Part shown: piece after piece, positions 1-11,431 of the stretch
How the letters are laid out: each line of letters starts with the position of its first letter
Position numbering within the stretch: the stretch's first letter is position 1
From: JAJRVH01 sp964505995
GTDB lineage: Bacteria > Pseudomonadota > Zetaproteobacteria > Mariprofundales > Mariprofundaceae
Assembly: GCA_964505995.1 (NCBI GenBank)
Contig: CAZDLB010000050.1
Coordinates: 1 to 12,645 of the forward strand
Length of the DNA: 12,645 nucleotides
Direction of reading: 5' to 3'
Position numbers and translations under genes: made by a program
Notes under the pieces: generated by a model
Databases searched by the model: none
What the model was told of the DNA's origin: nothing
Seen by the model: only the letters and a program-made list of their open reading frames with translations

Positions 1-570
1 CTCGCGCACCCTGTGGCGCAAATCCTCGAGGGTGGAATTGTTCTCGATCACATAGTCGGCGACACGCCGGCGTGTCGCATCATCGCATTGCCTGGCGATG
101 ATGCGCCGGAATGCCGCCTCATCCTGCCGCCCGCGCTTGAGCACCCTGCGTTTGCGCAGATCCAGATCGGCCAGCACGACGATCACCGCATCCATGCGCT
201 TCACGCCCCCGGACTCGATCAGCACCGAGGCCTCGATGATCGCAAAGCCGTTATCCTGACAGCTCAGCCAGGCCTCTTCCTCGCGACGGATCAACGGATG
301 CATGATCGCATTGAGCGCACGCGTCCTGGCCTCATCGTCAAAACAGATCGCCGCCAGCCTGGCGCGGTCCAGCGAACCATCCGCATGGAGGATTTCCTCG
401 CCGAACCGTGAAACCAGTCGCTTCAGACAATCCGACCCCGGTACGGCAAGGCCGCGGCCGACCTGATCCAGATCCAGTACCGGAACGCCAAGCTCGGCGA
501 ACATGGCCGCCACGGTACTCTTGCCGCTGCCAATGCCTCCGGTCAGCCCGATTCGGGCGGGTCTGGACAC
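1..570 (-). CDS. coaE: Dephospho-CoA kinase (3' end cut by window edge)
   Basis: CoaE phosphorylates the 3'-hydroxyl of the ribose of dephospho-CoA with ATP, the last step of coenzyme A synthesis, in the cytosol. The frame is open to the window edge and gives 190 residues; the family is usually about 200-206, so only the last 10-15 or so are missing. Residues 7-19 hold the P-loop (IGLTGGIGSGKS). DLDQVGRG near 33-40 fits the conserved Asp region, FGEEILHADGSLDR near 56-69 is typical, and ADYVIENN near 171-178 is the family's C-terminal signature. The start is a GTG at 570, 2 nt after the pilD stop, with GGGG at 577-580 six nt upstream; no ATG lies near the P-loop. PLLFE of many homologues is replaced by ASVLIE at about 114-119. 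The pilD-coaE order is as in Pseudomonas, and the gene is probably co-transcribed and coupled with pilD. Confidence 0.95.
   Translation of the reverse strand, partial: MSRPARIGLTGGIGSGKSTVAAMFAELGVPVLDLDQVGRGLAVPGSDCLKRLVSRFGEEILHADGSLDRARLAAICFDDEARTRALNAIMHPLIRREEEAWLSCQDNGFAIIEASVLIESGGVKRMDAVIVVLADLDLRKRRVLKRGRQDEAAFRRIIARQCDDATRRRVADYVIENNSTLEDLRHRVRE
59..78. repeat. Perfect 20-bp palindrome inside coaE
   Basis: The 20 bases from 59 to 78 equal their own reverse complement; the half-site is GCGACACGCC and there is no spacer. The palindrome lies in the coaE coding sequence over codons for A-T-R-R-R-V-A, just before the ADYVIENN signature. Part of it is explained by a run of arginine codons in GC-rich DNA. 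It could form a hairpin or cruciform or bind a dimeric protein, but no function is shown. Confidence 0.6.
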
Positions 571-572
571 CT

Positions 573-1348
573 CTAGCCCCGCAGGCCGATCATGCCGGCA
601 TACCAGCTCAGCAGATCGCCCCCCCAGAGAAACCAGACCATGCCGGCCAGTGCCAGGTACGGACCGAACGGAATCTCGGCCCGCATCCCCTTGCGCGACA
701 GCAGCAGAAAGACGCTGCCGATGATGGCGCCCGCAAACGAGGAGGCAAAGATGATGAACGGCAGGGCCTGCCAGCCCATGAAGGCGCCAAGCATCGCCAG
801 CAGCTTGAAATCGCCATAGCCCATGCCTTCCCGTCCGGTCAGCAGCAGGAAGATGCGGGCCACGGCCCAGAAGATGCCATAACCGGCCACCGCCCCGATC
901 AGGCCGTCGATCAGTCCGGCCAGACCGCCGGTCCAGGCGGAAAGGCCGAGACCCATGGCGATGCCCGGAAAGGTCAGCGCATTCGGCAGCAGCCCCGTTT
1001 CCAGATCGATGACCGTCAGCACCCACAGCAGAAAGAACAGGATGACCGCCTCAAGGCACTGCAGGCTTGGACCGAAATGCCAGGCCAGCGCCGCCCAGCT
1101 TATCCCCATCACCAGCTCCAGCATCGGATAGCGCCACGCGATCGCCGCACCGCAATGCCGGCATCGCCCCTTCAGCCAGAGCCAGGAAAGAATCGGGATA
1201 TTGTCGAACCAGTCGATGTCATGAGCACAAGTCGGACAATGACTGGCCGGCCAGGCGACCGACTGGCGCCGCGGAATGCGATGCACGCAGACATTGGCAA
1301 AGCTTCCGAAGATCAGTCCCAGCAGGCCGCTGGCAAGCACGAACAGGC

Positions 1349-1352
<4 letters not shown>
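573..1352 (-). CDS. pilD: Type IV prepilin peptidase / N-methyltransferase
   Basis: PilD is an inner-membrane aspartyl protease that cleaves the leader peptide of type IV prepilins and pseudopilins and N-methylates the new N-terminal residue. The 259-residue protein begins with a hydrophobic segment and GSFANVCVHRIP, followed by two cysteine pairs, C39-x2-C42 and C64-x2-C67, which in this family bind zinc and belong to the methylase loop. The two catalytic aspartates are visible as D116 (VIDLETGLLPN) and D181 (GMGYGDFK). Several hydrophobic segments follow. It is shorter than the usual 280-290 residues, but no motif is missing. The ATG at 1352 overlaps the pilR stop as ATGA, with GGGG seven nt upstream. 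The gene sits between pilR and coaE. Pilins and any type II secretion pseudopilins are likely substrates, but none is encoded in the window. Confidence 0.96.
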
Positions 1353-2708
<1,356 letters not shown>

Positions 2709-2716
<8 letters not shown>

Positions 2717-4259
2717 GGCTCGTCTCCCGAAGTTCTTCCGCTTCGATCGGGCCGGACACCTCGAAACACACCTGCCCGTCCCGGCTCTCGACCTCGATGC
2801 TCCAGCCATTGCGCTCGCAGACCTGTCGAACCGTGGCCAGCCCAAGACCGATGCCGCGGCTGGCGCCGCTGACAAAGGGGTGGAAGAGCTGTTCGCGCAC
2901 TGCCTCGCTGATCGCACCGGGGTTGCAGACCCTCAACCGCCAGCGGCCATCCCTTTCGTCAAGCCGGACCTGCACGGGCTGCTCGTCCTGCCGGTTCTTC
3001 AACGCATTGGAGAGGAGGTTGTCCAGCACCAGGCGAAAATGATCGGCGTCCAGCCAGAGCGCGTCCAGTTCGCATTGAAGCTCCACGTTCTCGCCCTGCA
3101 TATCCATCTGCTGGAGCGCTGCATGCATCAGCTCGTTCATCTTCGTCCACGCCGGAGACATGGACAGCGGCCGGGAATAATCCAGCATCGTGTTGACCAG
3201 CCGGTTCAGCCGCAGCATCTCCTCTTGCAGGATCTGCTGCACCGTCTGACGCTGTGACTCATCCATGCCCATCAGCTCAAGCCCCTGAGCCATGGTCTGG
3301 ATCGGATTGCGGATCTCATGCGCCAGCATGGCCGACATCCGGCCCAGCTCCGCCATCTTCTCCTCCTCCAGCAGCTTGCCTTCAAGCCGACGGATGTCGC
3401 TGATGTCCACCAGCGTCAGCAGCCAGGCCGGATCGCTCTTCGCGCTTCCCGCATCGCCCAGCGCCTTGGCTGTCAGAAGCAGGTTCCGACCCGCATGCTG
3501 GATTTCCCGGTGAAATTCAGCTTCAGCGGGTTCATCCATCCACTCCCTGAGATCCGGCAGTCGCTGCATCAGGCTGGCTGCCAGCACTGCATCCGAGGCA
3601 TCGTGTCGGGCCAGCAGCCTGCGGGCCGCCGCATTCATCTCATACAGATCGCCATGACCATCCAGGATGATCACCCCTTCGTTCATGCTGCTCATGATCC
3701 GGCCGTGCAGCCCCTTGAGACGCCGGTGCTGTCGCTGGACCGCGTCCGTGCTTTGCTTCAGGCCCTGATGGCGGCGCGCGATATAGGCCATGACACCACC
3801 TGCGAGCAGCAGCGTGGACACCTGCAACAGCGCCTGCAGCGCATCCTCGGGAGCCAGCGCAGGTCCGGTTCCGGAAGCCGAGAATGCGGCTGCCAGATAG
3901 ACGATGCAGGTCAGTACGCTGATGCCGATCGGCAGCATCGTTCCGCCCGAGGCCCCGGCCGCCAGGATGATCAGCCCGAGAAGTATGGAAAACGGACTGT
4001 CGAGACCGCCGGTCAGGTAGAGCAGGACGCCGGCAGCCAGCGCATCGAGAAGAAAGTGAGCCGGTATGGCAAGCCGCTCCAGCCGCGGCGACCACCACCA
4101 GAACAGAGTGGACAGAAGCCCGTAGCCACCAGCCAGCAGCATCACGGAAACACCGGCCTGGCGGCCGAGCCCTGCTTGGAACATGAACATCATGACCGCG
4201 AGCACAAGCCCCGCGGCCACAATCCTCGAAAGCAGCGGAAGAAGGCTTCGATCAGGCAT
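2709..4259 (-). CDS. pilS: Membrane sensor histidine kinase, PilS-like
   Basis: This is the likely partner kinase of the adjacent PilR; in Pseudomonas PilS senses the pilin PilA in the inner membrane. The 516 residues start with about six hydrophobic segments (roughly 12-28, 36-57, 66-83, 90-104, 108-126, 143-161), including GGLDSPFSILLGLIILAAG, which resembles PilS proteins. Next come a PAS-like region (about 185-290), a HisKA domain with H314 in AHEIRNP, and a HATPase domain (about 405-505) with N-box NLLSNALKN at 414-422 and G2 box GIGLGLA at 469-475. The G1 box is odd: the usual DxGxG stretch reads CNPGAI at 445-450. The ATG at 4259 follows AGGGA by nine nt and lies 53 bp after the pilC stop. 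The PilS name rests on the membrane part and the pil neighbours; the input signal is unknown. Confidence 0.88.
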
Positions 4260-4312
4260 GCGGGCGAATCCCTGGCTGCAGGAACGCGGGCCGCCGCTTC
4301 CGGCTCACGCCA
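4260..4312. other. pilC-pilS spacer, 53 bp
   Basis: This is the only gap of any size inside the pilus block. It carries the pilS ribosome binding site (AGGGA at 4269-4273). I see no convincing terminator: there is no T-tract, and the GC-rich stretch does not form a clean stem. I also see no clear -35/-10 or -24/-12 promoter. Confidence 0.5.
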
Positions 4313-5506
4313 TCATACCACCGAGGCCATCTGGAAGATCGGCAGATACATCGAGATCACGAGCCCGCCGATGACGACACCGAGAAAGGCCATAATGAAC
4401 GGCTCCATCAGCGCCGTCATGTTGTCCACGGCCGTGTCCACCTCTTCCTCGTAGAAATCGGCGATCTTGGCGAGCATGTCCTCAAGGCTGCCGGTCTGCT
4501 CGCCGATCGAGATCATCTGCGTGACCATGACCGGAAAGATCCGGCTCTGTTCCAGCGGCGCGGCCAGCGTCTGACCCTGGGTGATCGACTCCTTGGCCTT
4601 CATGATCGCTTCCTCGATGATGACATTGCCGGCGGTTTCGGCCACCGTGTCCATGGATTCCAGGATCGGCACACCGGCCGCGGTCAGCGTCGAGAAGGTG
4701 CGGCAGAAGCGGGCCACCGAGGCCTTGCGCAGCACGTCGCCCAGAACCGGAAGGTTCAGCAGCAGCTTGTCCAGCTGATAACGCCCCTTCGGGGTCTGGT
4801 AGATCGCGCGAATGGCAAAGACAAGCGCGATCGGCAGGAACACGACCAGATACCAGTATTCGACGAAGGCATCGGAGATCGCCATCGTGACCTTGGTCGG
4901 CCCGGGAAGATCGGCGCCGAAATCGGCGAACATCTCGCCGAACACCGGAATCACGAAGATCATCAGGATCGCTGTCACGATGAAGGCCACAACGATGATC
5001 GAGGCCGGATAGACCATCGCCGACTTGATCTTGGCCTTCAGGCTCAGCGCCTTCTCCTTGTAGCTGCACAGACGCAGCAGAATGCTGTCCAGGATGCCGC
5101 CCTGCTCGCCCGCCTCGACGAGCGAGCAGGTCAGGCGGTCGAACTCCTTGGGAAACTTCCTCAATGTCTCGCCCAGCGGCTGGCCACCCTCGAGGTTTTC
5201 ACGCACCTCTTTCAGGAGCTTCTTCATGGCCTTCTTCTCGGCCCCCTTCTCGGCCAGCTCGAAGCACTGCACCAGCGGCAGGCCGGCATTGATCATCGTC
5301 GAGAGCTGCCGGAAGAAGACCGCGATATCCTTGTCGTTGACCTTCTCCGGAAAGATCTCGATCTCGATCGGCTTCTTCTTGACCTTGATGTCGACCAGGC
5401 CCTGCCGCCTCAAGGTCGCCATGGCGACATCGCGATTGGCCGCCTCGATCTCGCCGCTCTTTTCCTGCCCCTGTCGGGTCTTGCCCTGCCATAAGAATTC
5501 CGCCAT
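4313..5506 (-). CDS. pilC: Type IV pilus inner-membrane platform protein
   Basis: PilC is the polytopic platform of the pilus motor; it couples ATPase rotation to pilin insertion and removal. The 397 residues show the usual layout: a short N-terminal segment (FLWQGKTRQGQEKSGEIEA), then two GspF/T2SSF repeats at about 65-190 and 265-390. The repeats match each other, for example FFRQLSTMINAGLPLVQCFE with FCRTFSTLTAAGVPILESMD and LVEAGEQGGILDSIL with MISIGEQTGSLEDML. Membrane segments lie near 168-188, 217-234 and 368-390. Length and motifs are normal for the family. The start at 5506 shares one base with the pilB stop (TGATG), and GGTGG seven nt upstream is a fair ribosome binding site. A GspF assignment is unlikely because pilB and pilD are adjacent and no gsp genes are present. 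Confidence 0.96.
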   Translation of the reverse strand: MAEFLWQGKTRQGQEKSGEIEAANRDVAMATLRRQGLVDIKVKKKPIEIEIFPEKVNDKDIAVFFRQLSTMINAGLPLVQCFELAEKGAEKKAMKKLLKEVRENLEGGQPLGETLRKFPKEFDRLTCSLVEAGEQGGILDSILLRLCSYKEKALSLKAKIKSAMVYPASIIVVAFIVTAILMIFVIPVFGEMFADFGADLPGPTKVTMAISDAFVEYWYLVVFLPIALVFAIRAIYQTPKGRYQLDKLLLNLPVLGDVLRKASVARFCRTFSTLTAAGVPILESMDTVAETAGNVIIEEAIMKAKESITQGQTLAAPLEQSRIFPVMVTQMISIGEQTGSLEDMLAKIADFYEEEVDTAVDNMTALMEPFIMAFLGVVIGGLVISMYLPIFQMASVV

Positions 5507-7203
5507 CAGTCAGCCACCGTCACCCGGAGGCATTCCTCAAGGGAAATCTCTCCGGTTTTTACCTTCTCCAATGCCTCCATGCGCAGCGTCTTCACGCCCT
5601 TGGATACCGCAATGGCATTGATCTCGTCCGCATTTTTGCCGGCATACACCGCCTCGCGAATCTCCTCGAACATCGGCATCACCTGATAGATGCCGGTCCG
5701 CCCCTTGTAGCCGGTGCCATTGCAGTTCGGACAGCCCTTGCCGGTCATCGGATGATATTCGCCGACCTCGGACTCCGGAACGCCGGCATCGATCAGCGAT
5801 TCCGGAGGCACCTCAAGCGGCTCCTTGCATTCGGAGCAGATGCGCCGCGCCAGCCGCTGGGCGGAAACCAGATTCACCGCCGAGCCGACGAGAAAGGATT
5901 CGACGCCCATGTTGACCAGGCGGTTCATCGTCGAGGGCGCATCGTTCGTATGCAGTGTGGCCAGCACCATGTGCCCGGTCAGCGCCGCCTTGATGCCGAT
6001 GGCCGCGGTCTCATAGTCGCGGATCTCGCCGATCAGGATGATGTCGGGATCCTGACGCAGGAACGAGCGCAGCACGGCCGGAAAGTCCAGTCCGATCTCC
6101 GGATGCACGTTCACCTGATTGATGCCCATGAAATTGAACTCGACCGGATCCTCGGCCGTGGAGATGTTCACCCCGGGCTGATTCAGCTCGGAGACGGCGG
6201 AATACAGGCTGACCGTCTTGCCCGATCCGGTCGGACCGGTGACCAGCACCATGCCGTAGGGCTTGTGAATCGCCTCCTTCAGCCATTTCAGCGATTGCTC
6301 GCTGTAGCCGAGCTTGGTCATGTCCAGCTGCAGGCTGGATGGATCCAGCAGACGCAGCACCACCTTCTCGCCGAACAGGGTCGGCAGAACCGACACACGG
6401 AAGTCGACGGTCTTGGCCTTGGACAGCCGCAGCTTGATGCGACCGTCCTGAGGGATGCGGCGCTCGGAGATGTCCAGCCGCGCCAGGATCTTCAGACGCG
6501 AGACCAGCGCCTCCTTCATCTTCATCGGCGGCCGCATGATCTCGTGCAGCACGCCGTCGATGCGATAGCGCACGCGCAACACCTTTTCATAGGGCTCCAG
6601 ATGGATATCCGAGGCGCCGCGCTTGATCGCATCGAGCAGAATCAGGTTCACGAGCTTGACGACAGGGGCGGCCTCGGTTTCCGCCGACAGCGTATGCTCG
6701 TCCAGATCCTCCTCGCTGGTGTCCACGACCTCCATGTCGCTGGCGCCCATGTCGCCCATCAGCTCCTCGAGATGCTGATCATCGGCCACATCCTCTTCCA
6801 GGCGGGCCAGCAGCTGCGATTCGGCCACGATGACGACATCGACCTGACAGCCGCTGATGAAGGCCACCTCATCCAGGCTGTTGATGTCATACGGATCGGC
6901 GACGGCCAGCGTCAGCACATTGCCCTTGCGCCGGACCGGAAGCACCATGTTCTTGCGCATCACGTCCTTGGGAATCTTGGCCAGATTCGGCTCGATCTCG
7001 ATCTTGTCCAGATCGATGGCCGGCCGGCCGAAGGACTTGGCGATGAACTTGACCAGCTCCTCCTCGGTAAAAATGCCCTGCTTGACCAACTGCGAGGTCA
7101 GCGTGTCGCCATGCAGCCGGGCCTCGCGAATGCAGTTGTCGAGCTGCTCGCGCGTGATCTTCTGCTGGCGCAGCAGGATATCGCCCAGGCGCGTCTGCTT
7201 CAT
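5506..7203 (-). CDS. pilB: Type IV pilus extension ATPase
   Basis: PilB is the cytosolic hexameric ATPase that drives pilus extension through PilC. The 565 residues comprise an N-terminal helical domain (1-57; two tandem RLG-type motifs at 5-28 and 34-57, the second degenerate), an N2 domain (about 60-135), a strongly acidic linker (about 136-178) and the GspE-type ATPase. In the ATPase are the Walker A GPTGSGKT (323-330), the Asp box STAEDPVEF, the Walker B DIILIGEIRD (387-396), the His box TLHTNDA (416-422) and a zinc-type tetracysteine C456/C459/C491/C494. I start at the ATG at 7203: it overlaps the aroE stop as ATGA and has GGAGG at 7212-7216, eight nt upstream. A GTG at 7218 would add five residues but would place that ribosome binding site inside the gene. 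The tetracysteine and the context favour PilB over the retraction ATPase PilT, which is absent here. Confidence 0.96.
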   Translation of the reverse strand: MKQTRLGDILLRQQKITREQLDNCIREARLHGDTLTSQLVKQGIFTEEELVKFIAKSFGRPAIDLDKIEIEPNLAKIPKDVMRKNMVLPVRRKGNVLTLAVADPYDINSLDEVAFISGCQVDVVIVAESQLLARLEEDVADDQHLEELMGDMGASDMEVVDTSEEDLDEHTLSAETEAAPVVKLVNLILLDAIKRGASDIHLEPYEKVLRVRYRIDGVLHEIMRPPMKMKEALVSRLKILARLDISERRIPQDGRIKLRLSKAKTVDFRVSVLPTLFGEKVVLRLLDPSSLQLDMTKLGYSEQSLKWLKEAIHKPYGMVLVTGPTGSGKTVSLYSAVSELNQPGVNISTAEDPVEFNFMGINQVNVHPEIGLDFPAVLRSFLRQDPDIILIGEIRDYETAAIGIKAALTGHMVLATLHTNDAPSTMNRLVNMGVESFLVGSAVNLVSAQRLARRICSECKEPLEVPPESLIDAGVPESEVGEYHPMTGKGCPNCNGTGYKGRTGIYQVMPMFEEIREAVYAGKNADEINAIAVSKGVKTLRMEALEKVKTGEISLEECLRVTVAD

Positions 7204-8129
7204 GCCGCCTTCCTCCACCCGGGAAGTTCAGCCGGCCTGCGCCCCAGCCGGGATTCCATCCACTGCAGCGTATCCAGCCGGTCGGGCATCATTCCCTGAT
7301 GCCACCAGGCGAAGGATTCCGCCCCCTGGGCGATCAGCATCGGCAGCCCGTCCACACCGACCCGTTCGGGACATGCCCGCAGAAAGGCGGTTTCGCCGCT
7401 GGGCTGGTAGACCACATCCACGGCATAGCCCTCGCCCGGAATGTCAAACGGAAAGATATCCTCCGGCGAAAGCCCGATCGAGGTCACATTGATCGCCAGC
7501 AGGCTCCGTTTCGCCGCCTCGGAGATGGCCTCCTGACTCCAGTCGATCGCTTCCAGCGGCAGATCCGCGTAGGCGGCGCGCGCCGCATCCGCGAGCCTGC
7601 GCTGCCGTTCTGGATTGCGATTGGCCAGGTACAGGCGCTCCAGTCCACAGTCGGCCAGCGCGTGAAGCACGGCCCGGGCCGTGCCGCCGGCGCCGATCAG
7701 AAGCGCATGCGCGCCTCCAAGCCCGATCTCCAGACCGTCCAGGACCGAGCGCAGTCCCTTGTGGTCCGTATTCGTCGCCTCCCAGCCATTCGGCCCCCGG
7801 CGCACGGTATTGGCCGCACCGATCATGGCCACGTCGGCATCGGCCAGGACATATTCCAGCACTGCCTCCTTGTGGGGTACCGTCACGTTAAAACCCTCCA
7901 CATTCAGCGCCCACAGACCCTCCATGGCCTGCTGCAGCATTTCGGGCCTGACCCCGAACGGCACATAAACGGCATCCACGCCGCTGCCTGTCAGGAACCG
8001 GGACTGAAAGAGCGGCGACAGCGAATGTTTCACCGGCCAGCCGATGATGCCGTACAGCCTTGTCGTCCCCTGTATCCTCACGCTTTGCTTAGCGTAGAGA
8101 CTGAATCCGGAACTGTCAAAGTCCGGCAT
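7200..8129 (-). CDS. aroE: Shikimate dehydrogenase (NADP+)
   Basis: AroE reduces 3-dehydroshikimate to shikimate with NADPH, the fourth step of the shikimate pathway to aromatic amino acids and folate, in the cytosol. Conserved elements are LYGIIGWPVKHSLSPLFQS (25-43), NVTVPHK with catalytic K87 (81-87), AANT (105-108), NTD with D122, the Rossmann glycine motif GAGGTARA (147-154), and GLPMLIAQGAESF near the end (261-273). The protein is 309 residues, longer than the usual 270-285; the family domain begins near residue 22. The ATG at 8129 has GGGAA four nt upstream, 21 bp after glmS. A GTG at 8081 would give 293 residues but has no ribosome binding site; a promoter-like element lies just before it. 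Which start is used is unsettled. The product is certain; it overlaps pilB by 4 bp, an unusual coupling of an aromatic-pathway gene to pilus genes. Confidence 0.95.
   Translation of the reverse strand: MPDFDSSGFSLYAKQSVRIQGTTRLYGIIGWPVKHSLSPLFQSRFLTGSGVDAVYVPFGVRPEMLQQAMEGLWALNVEGFNVTVPHKEAVLEYVLADADVAMIGAANTVRRGPNGWEATNTDHKGLRSVLDGLEIGLGGAHALLIGAGGTARAVLHALADCGLERLYLANRNPERQRRLADAARAAYADLPLEAIDWSQEAISEAAKRSLLAINVTSIGLSPEDIFPFDIPGEGYAVDVVYQPSGETAFLRACPERVGVDGLPMLIAQGAESFAWWHQGMMPDRLDTLQWMESRLGRRPAELPGWRKAA
8091..8119 (-). promoter_or_regulatory. Candidate sigma-70 promoter in the 5' end of aroE
   Basis: On the minus strand TTGACA (8119-8114) is followed after exactly 17 nt by TACGCT (8096-8091). 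The -35 is a perfect consensus match; the -10 keeps only the T, A and final T of TATAAT. Transcription would start near 8084, almost on the in-frame GTG at 8081, giving a leaderless or nearly leaderless aroE message. Short inverted repeats overlap the element (CCGGA/TCCGG around 8104-8126 and ACGCT/AGCGT around 8080-8095). This is a pattern match only. Confidence 0.35.
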
Positions 8130-8150
8130 GTGCTTCCCGGATGCCTGAAC

Positions 8151-9976
<1,826 letters not shown>

Positions 9977-9977
<1 letters not shown>

Positions 9978-11374
9978 CAGCGGCCCTTCTGCGGCCGCTT
10001 CCAGTTCGGCAGATGCCGCTGATCCGGACGTGCGGACAGCGTCAGCCCGCCCTCGGGAACATCGCGGGTGATGATGCTGCCGGCGCCGATCGTTGCGTCA
10101 TCGCCGACCCGAACCGGCGCGACCAGCTTGGTATCGGAGCCGACAAAGACCCGGTCGCCGATCGCGGTTTCGAACTTGTTGGCGCCATCGTAGTTGCAGG
10201 TAATCGTGCCGGCCCCGATATTGCAGTCCTCGCCCATCGACGTATCCCCGATGTAGCTCAGGTGGTTGACCTTGCTGCCGCGGCCAATCACCGATTTCTT
10301 GATCTCGACGAAATTGCCGATGCGCACCCGCTCATCGAGCTGCGCCCCGGGCCGGAGGTGAGCGAACGGGCCGACCTGGGCCAGTGACGCGACGGTCGCC
10401 GATGCAATATGCGTGAACGGCCGGATCGTGACGCGATCATCGAGCCATGCATCCTCGAGCACCGCATAGGGACCGATGACGCATTCATCGCCGACCGTCG
10501 TGTTGCCGAGAAGCTGGGTGCCGGCACCGATGCGCACGTCGGTTCCCAGACGCACCGTCGCCTCGATGCGCACCGTCTGGGGCTGCTCGATGGTCACGCC
10601 GGCGCGCTGCCAGTCCTCGATGATGCGTTTCTGCATGTAGGCCTCGGCGCGAGCCAGCTGCACGCGGTCATTGACGCCGATGATCTCGTTGACATCGTGC
10701 ATCTGGATCGCATGCACCTTCATGCCGGCCTTCAGCGCCAGCGGCACGATGTCCGGCAGGTAATACTCGCCCTGGGCATTCTTGTTGCCGATCTGATGCA
10801 GAAGCTTGAACAGCACATTCTGCTTGACGCAGTAGATGCCGCTGGTCACCTCGCGGATGGCCTTCTGCTGTTCATCGGCATCCCGCTCCTCGACGATCGC
10901 GGTGATGTTGCCGTCAGAATCTCGTATCACGCGTCCGTAGCCGAACGGATCCTCGAGTACGGCTGAGAGGAAAGTGACCTCGGCACCGCTGTCGCGATGC
11001 GCACGCGCCAGGTGATCCAGCGTCTGACAGGTCAGCAGCGGCGTATCGCCGCAGACGATCATGATATCGCTCGCATGCTCGCAGACTTCCTCGCACTGCT
11101 TGACCGCATGCCCGGTACCCAGTTGCTTGTCCTGCAGCACCCATTCGAGGTTCGCCGGCTGGCCGATATGGGCCCGGACCTGATCCGAGCCATCGCCGGT
11201 CACAACCGCGATCCCCTTGGGCTGAAGCTCCTCGACCGTATGCAGCACATGCTCGATCATCGCCTTGCCCAGTACCGGATGAAGCACCTTCGGCAGACTG
11301 GAGCGCATGCGCTTGCCCTGGCCGGCAGCCAGGACACAGACGATCAGATCGGGATAATGCAGGGGTTCACTCAT
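9977..11374 (-). CDS. glmU: Bifunctional UDP-N-acetylglucosamine pyrophosphorylase / glucosamine-1-phosphate acetyltransferase
   Basis: GlmU acetylates glucosamine-1-phosphate with acetyl-CoA and then transfers UMP from UTP, giving UDP-GlcNAc for peptidoglycan and LPS. The 465 residues contain the uridylyltransferase domain (about 1-235), with LAAGQGKRM (15-23) and K29, CGDTPLL (108-114) and VNEIIGVNDR near 228-237. A left-handed beta-helix acetyltransferase (about 260-450) follows, with VGPFAHLRPG (334-343), the catalytic-type H371 in KVNHLSYIGD and GAGTITCNYDG (387-397). Length is close to the 456 of E. coli. I choose the ATG at 11374: GGAG at 11381-11384 lies six nt upstream and the protein then begins directly before the nucleotide-binding loop. 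A longer frame to 11431 runs through the terminator and is unlikely. Together with glmS, which it overlaps by one base, it covers most of the UDP-GlcNAc pathway; glmM is not in view. Confidence 0.97.
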
Positions 11375-11380
11375 GTCATG

Positions 11381-11384
11381 CTCC
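11381..11384 (-). promoter_or_regulatory. Ribosome binding site deciding the glmU start
   Basis: GGAG lies six nt before the ATG at 11374, which is why the longer frame starting at 11431 was set aside. A closer ATG at 11379 reads ATG-ACA-TGA and ends on the glmU ATG. Confidence 0.7.
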
Positions 11385-11398
11385 GAAACTTGCGATAC

Positions 11399-11431
11399 AA
11401 AAAAATGGGGCCGCAACGCGTGCGGCCCCAT
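11399..11431 (-). terminator. Intrinsic terminator after atpC
   Basis: A perfect 11-bp stem (11405-11415 pairs with 11421-11431; arm ATGGGGCCGCA) closes on a 5-nt loop. On the minus strand it is followed directly by seven T residues (11405-11399, the first also pairing in the stem). It starts 22 nt after the atpC stop, so it ends the ATP synthase operon. On the plus strand the nearest T-run (five T, 11441-11445) is nine nt past the stem, so the signal points to minus-strand transcription. It stands only 24 nt before the glmU ATG. Confidence 0.92.

Noticed and set aside
2717..2917. N-terminal extension of PilR by 67 residues
   Set aside because: It runs inside pilS in another frame. The receiver domain starts at the ATG at 2716, which has a good ribosome binding site.
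4260..4312. Possible terminator or sigma-54 promoter between pilC and pilS
   Set aside because: There is no T-tract, no clean stem and no GG-N10-GC element of the right form in the 53 bp.
7204..7218. Earlier GTG start for PilB
   Set aside because: Its first codons are the GGAGG ribosome binding site of the better ATG at 7203.
5752..7299. 515-codon open frame on the plus strand opposite pilB
   Set aside because: Same reason: antisense of a conserved ATPase gene, no domain, and a biased His/Arg/Leu/Gln composition.
8080..8126. Two short inverted repeats in the aroE 5' end as a riboswitch or terminator
   Set aside because: The arms are only five bp and there is no T-tract. They are noted only as context for the promoter-like element.
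11371..11379. Two-codon mini-ORF (ATG-ACA-TGA) ending on the glmU ATG
   Set aside because: It is only one nt from GGAG, too close for initiation, and is most simply chance around the true start. A coupling minigene cannot be excluded.
11375..11431. N-terminal extension of GlmU by 19 residues
   Set aside because: It would be translated through the terminator hairpin and T-tract; the ATG at 11374 with GGAG upstream fits the family.
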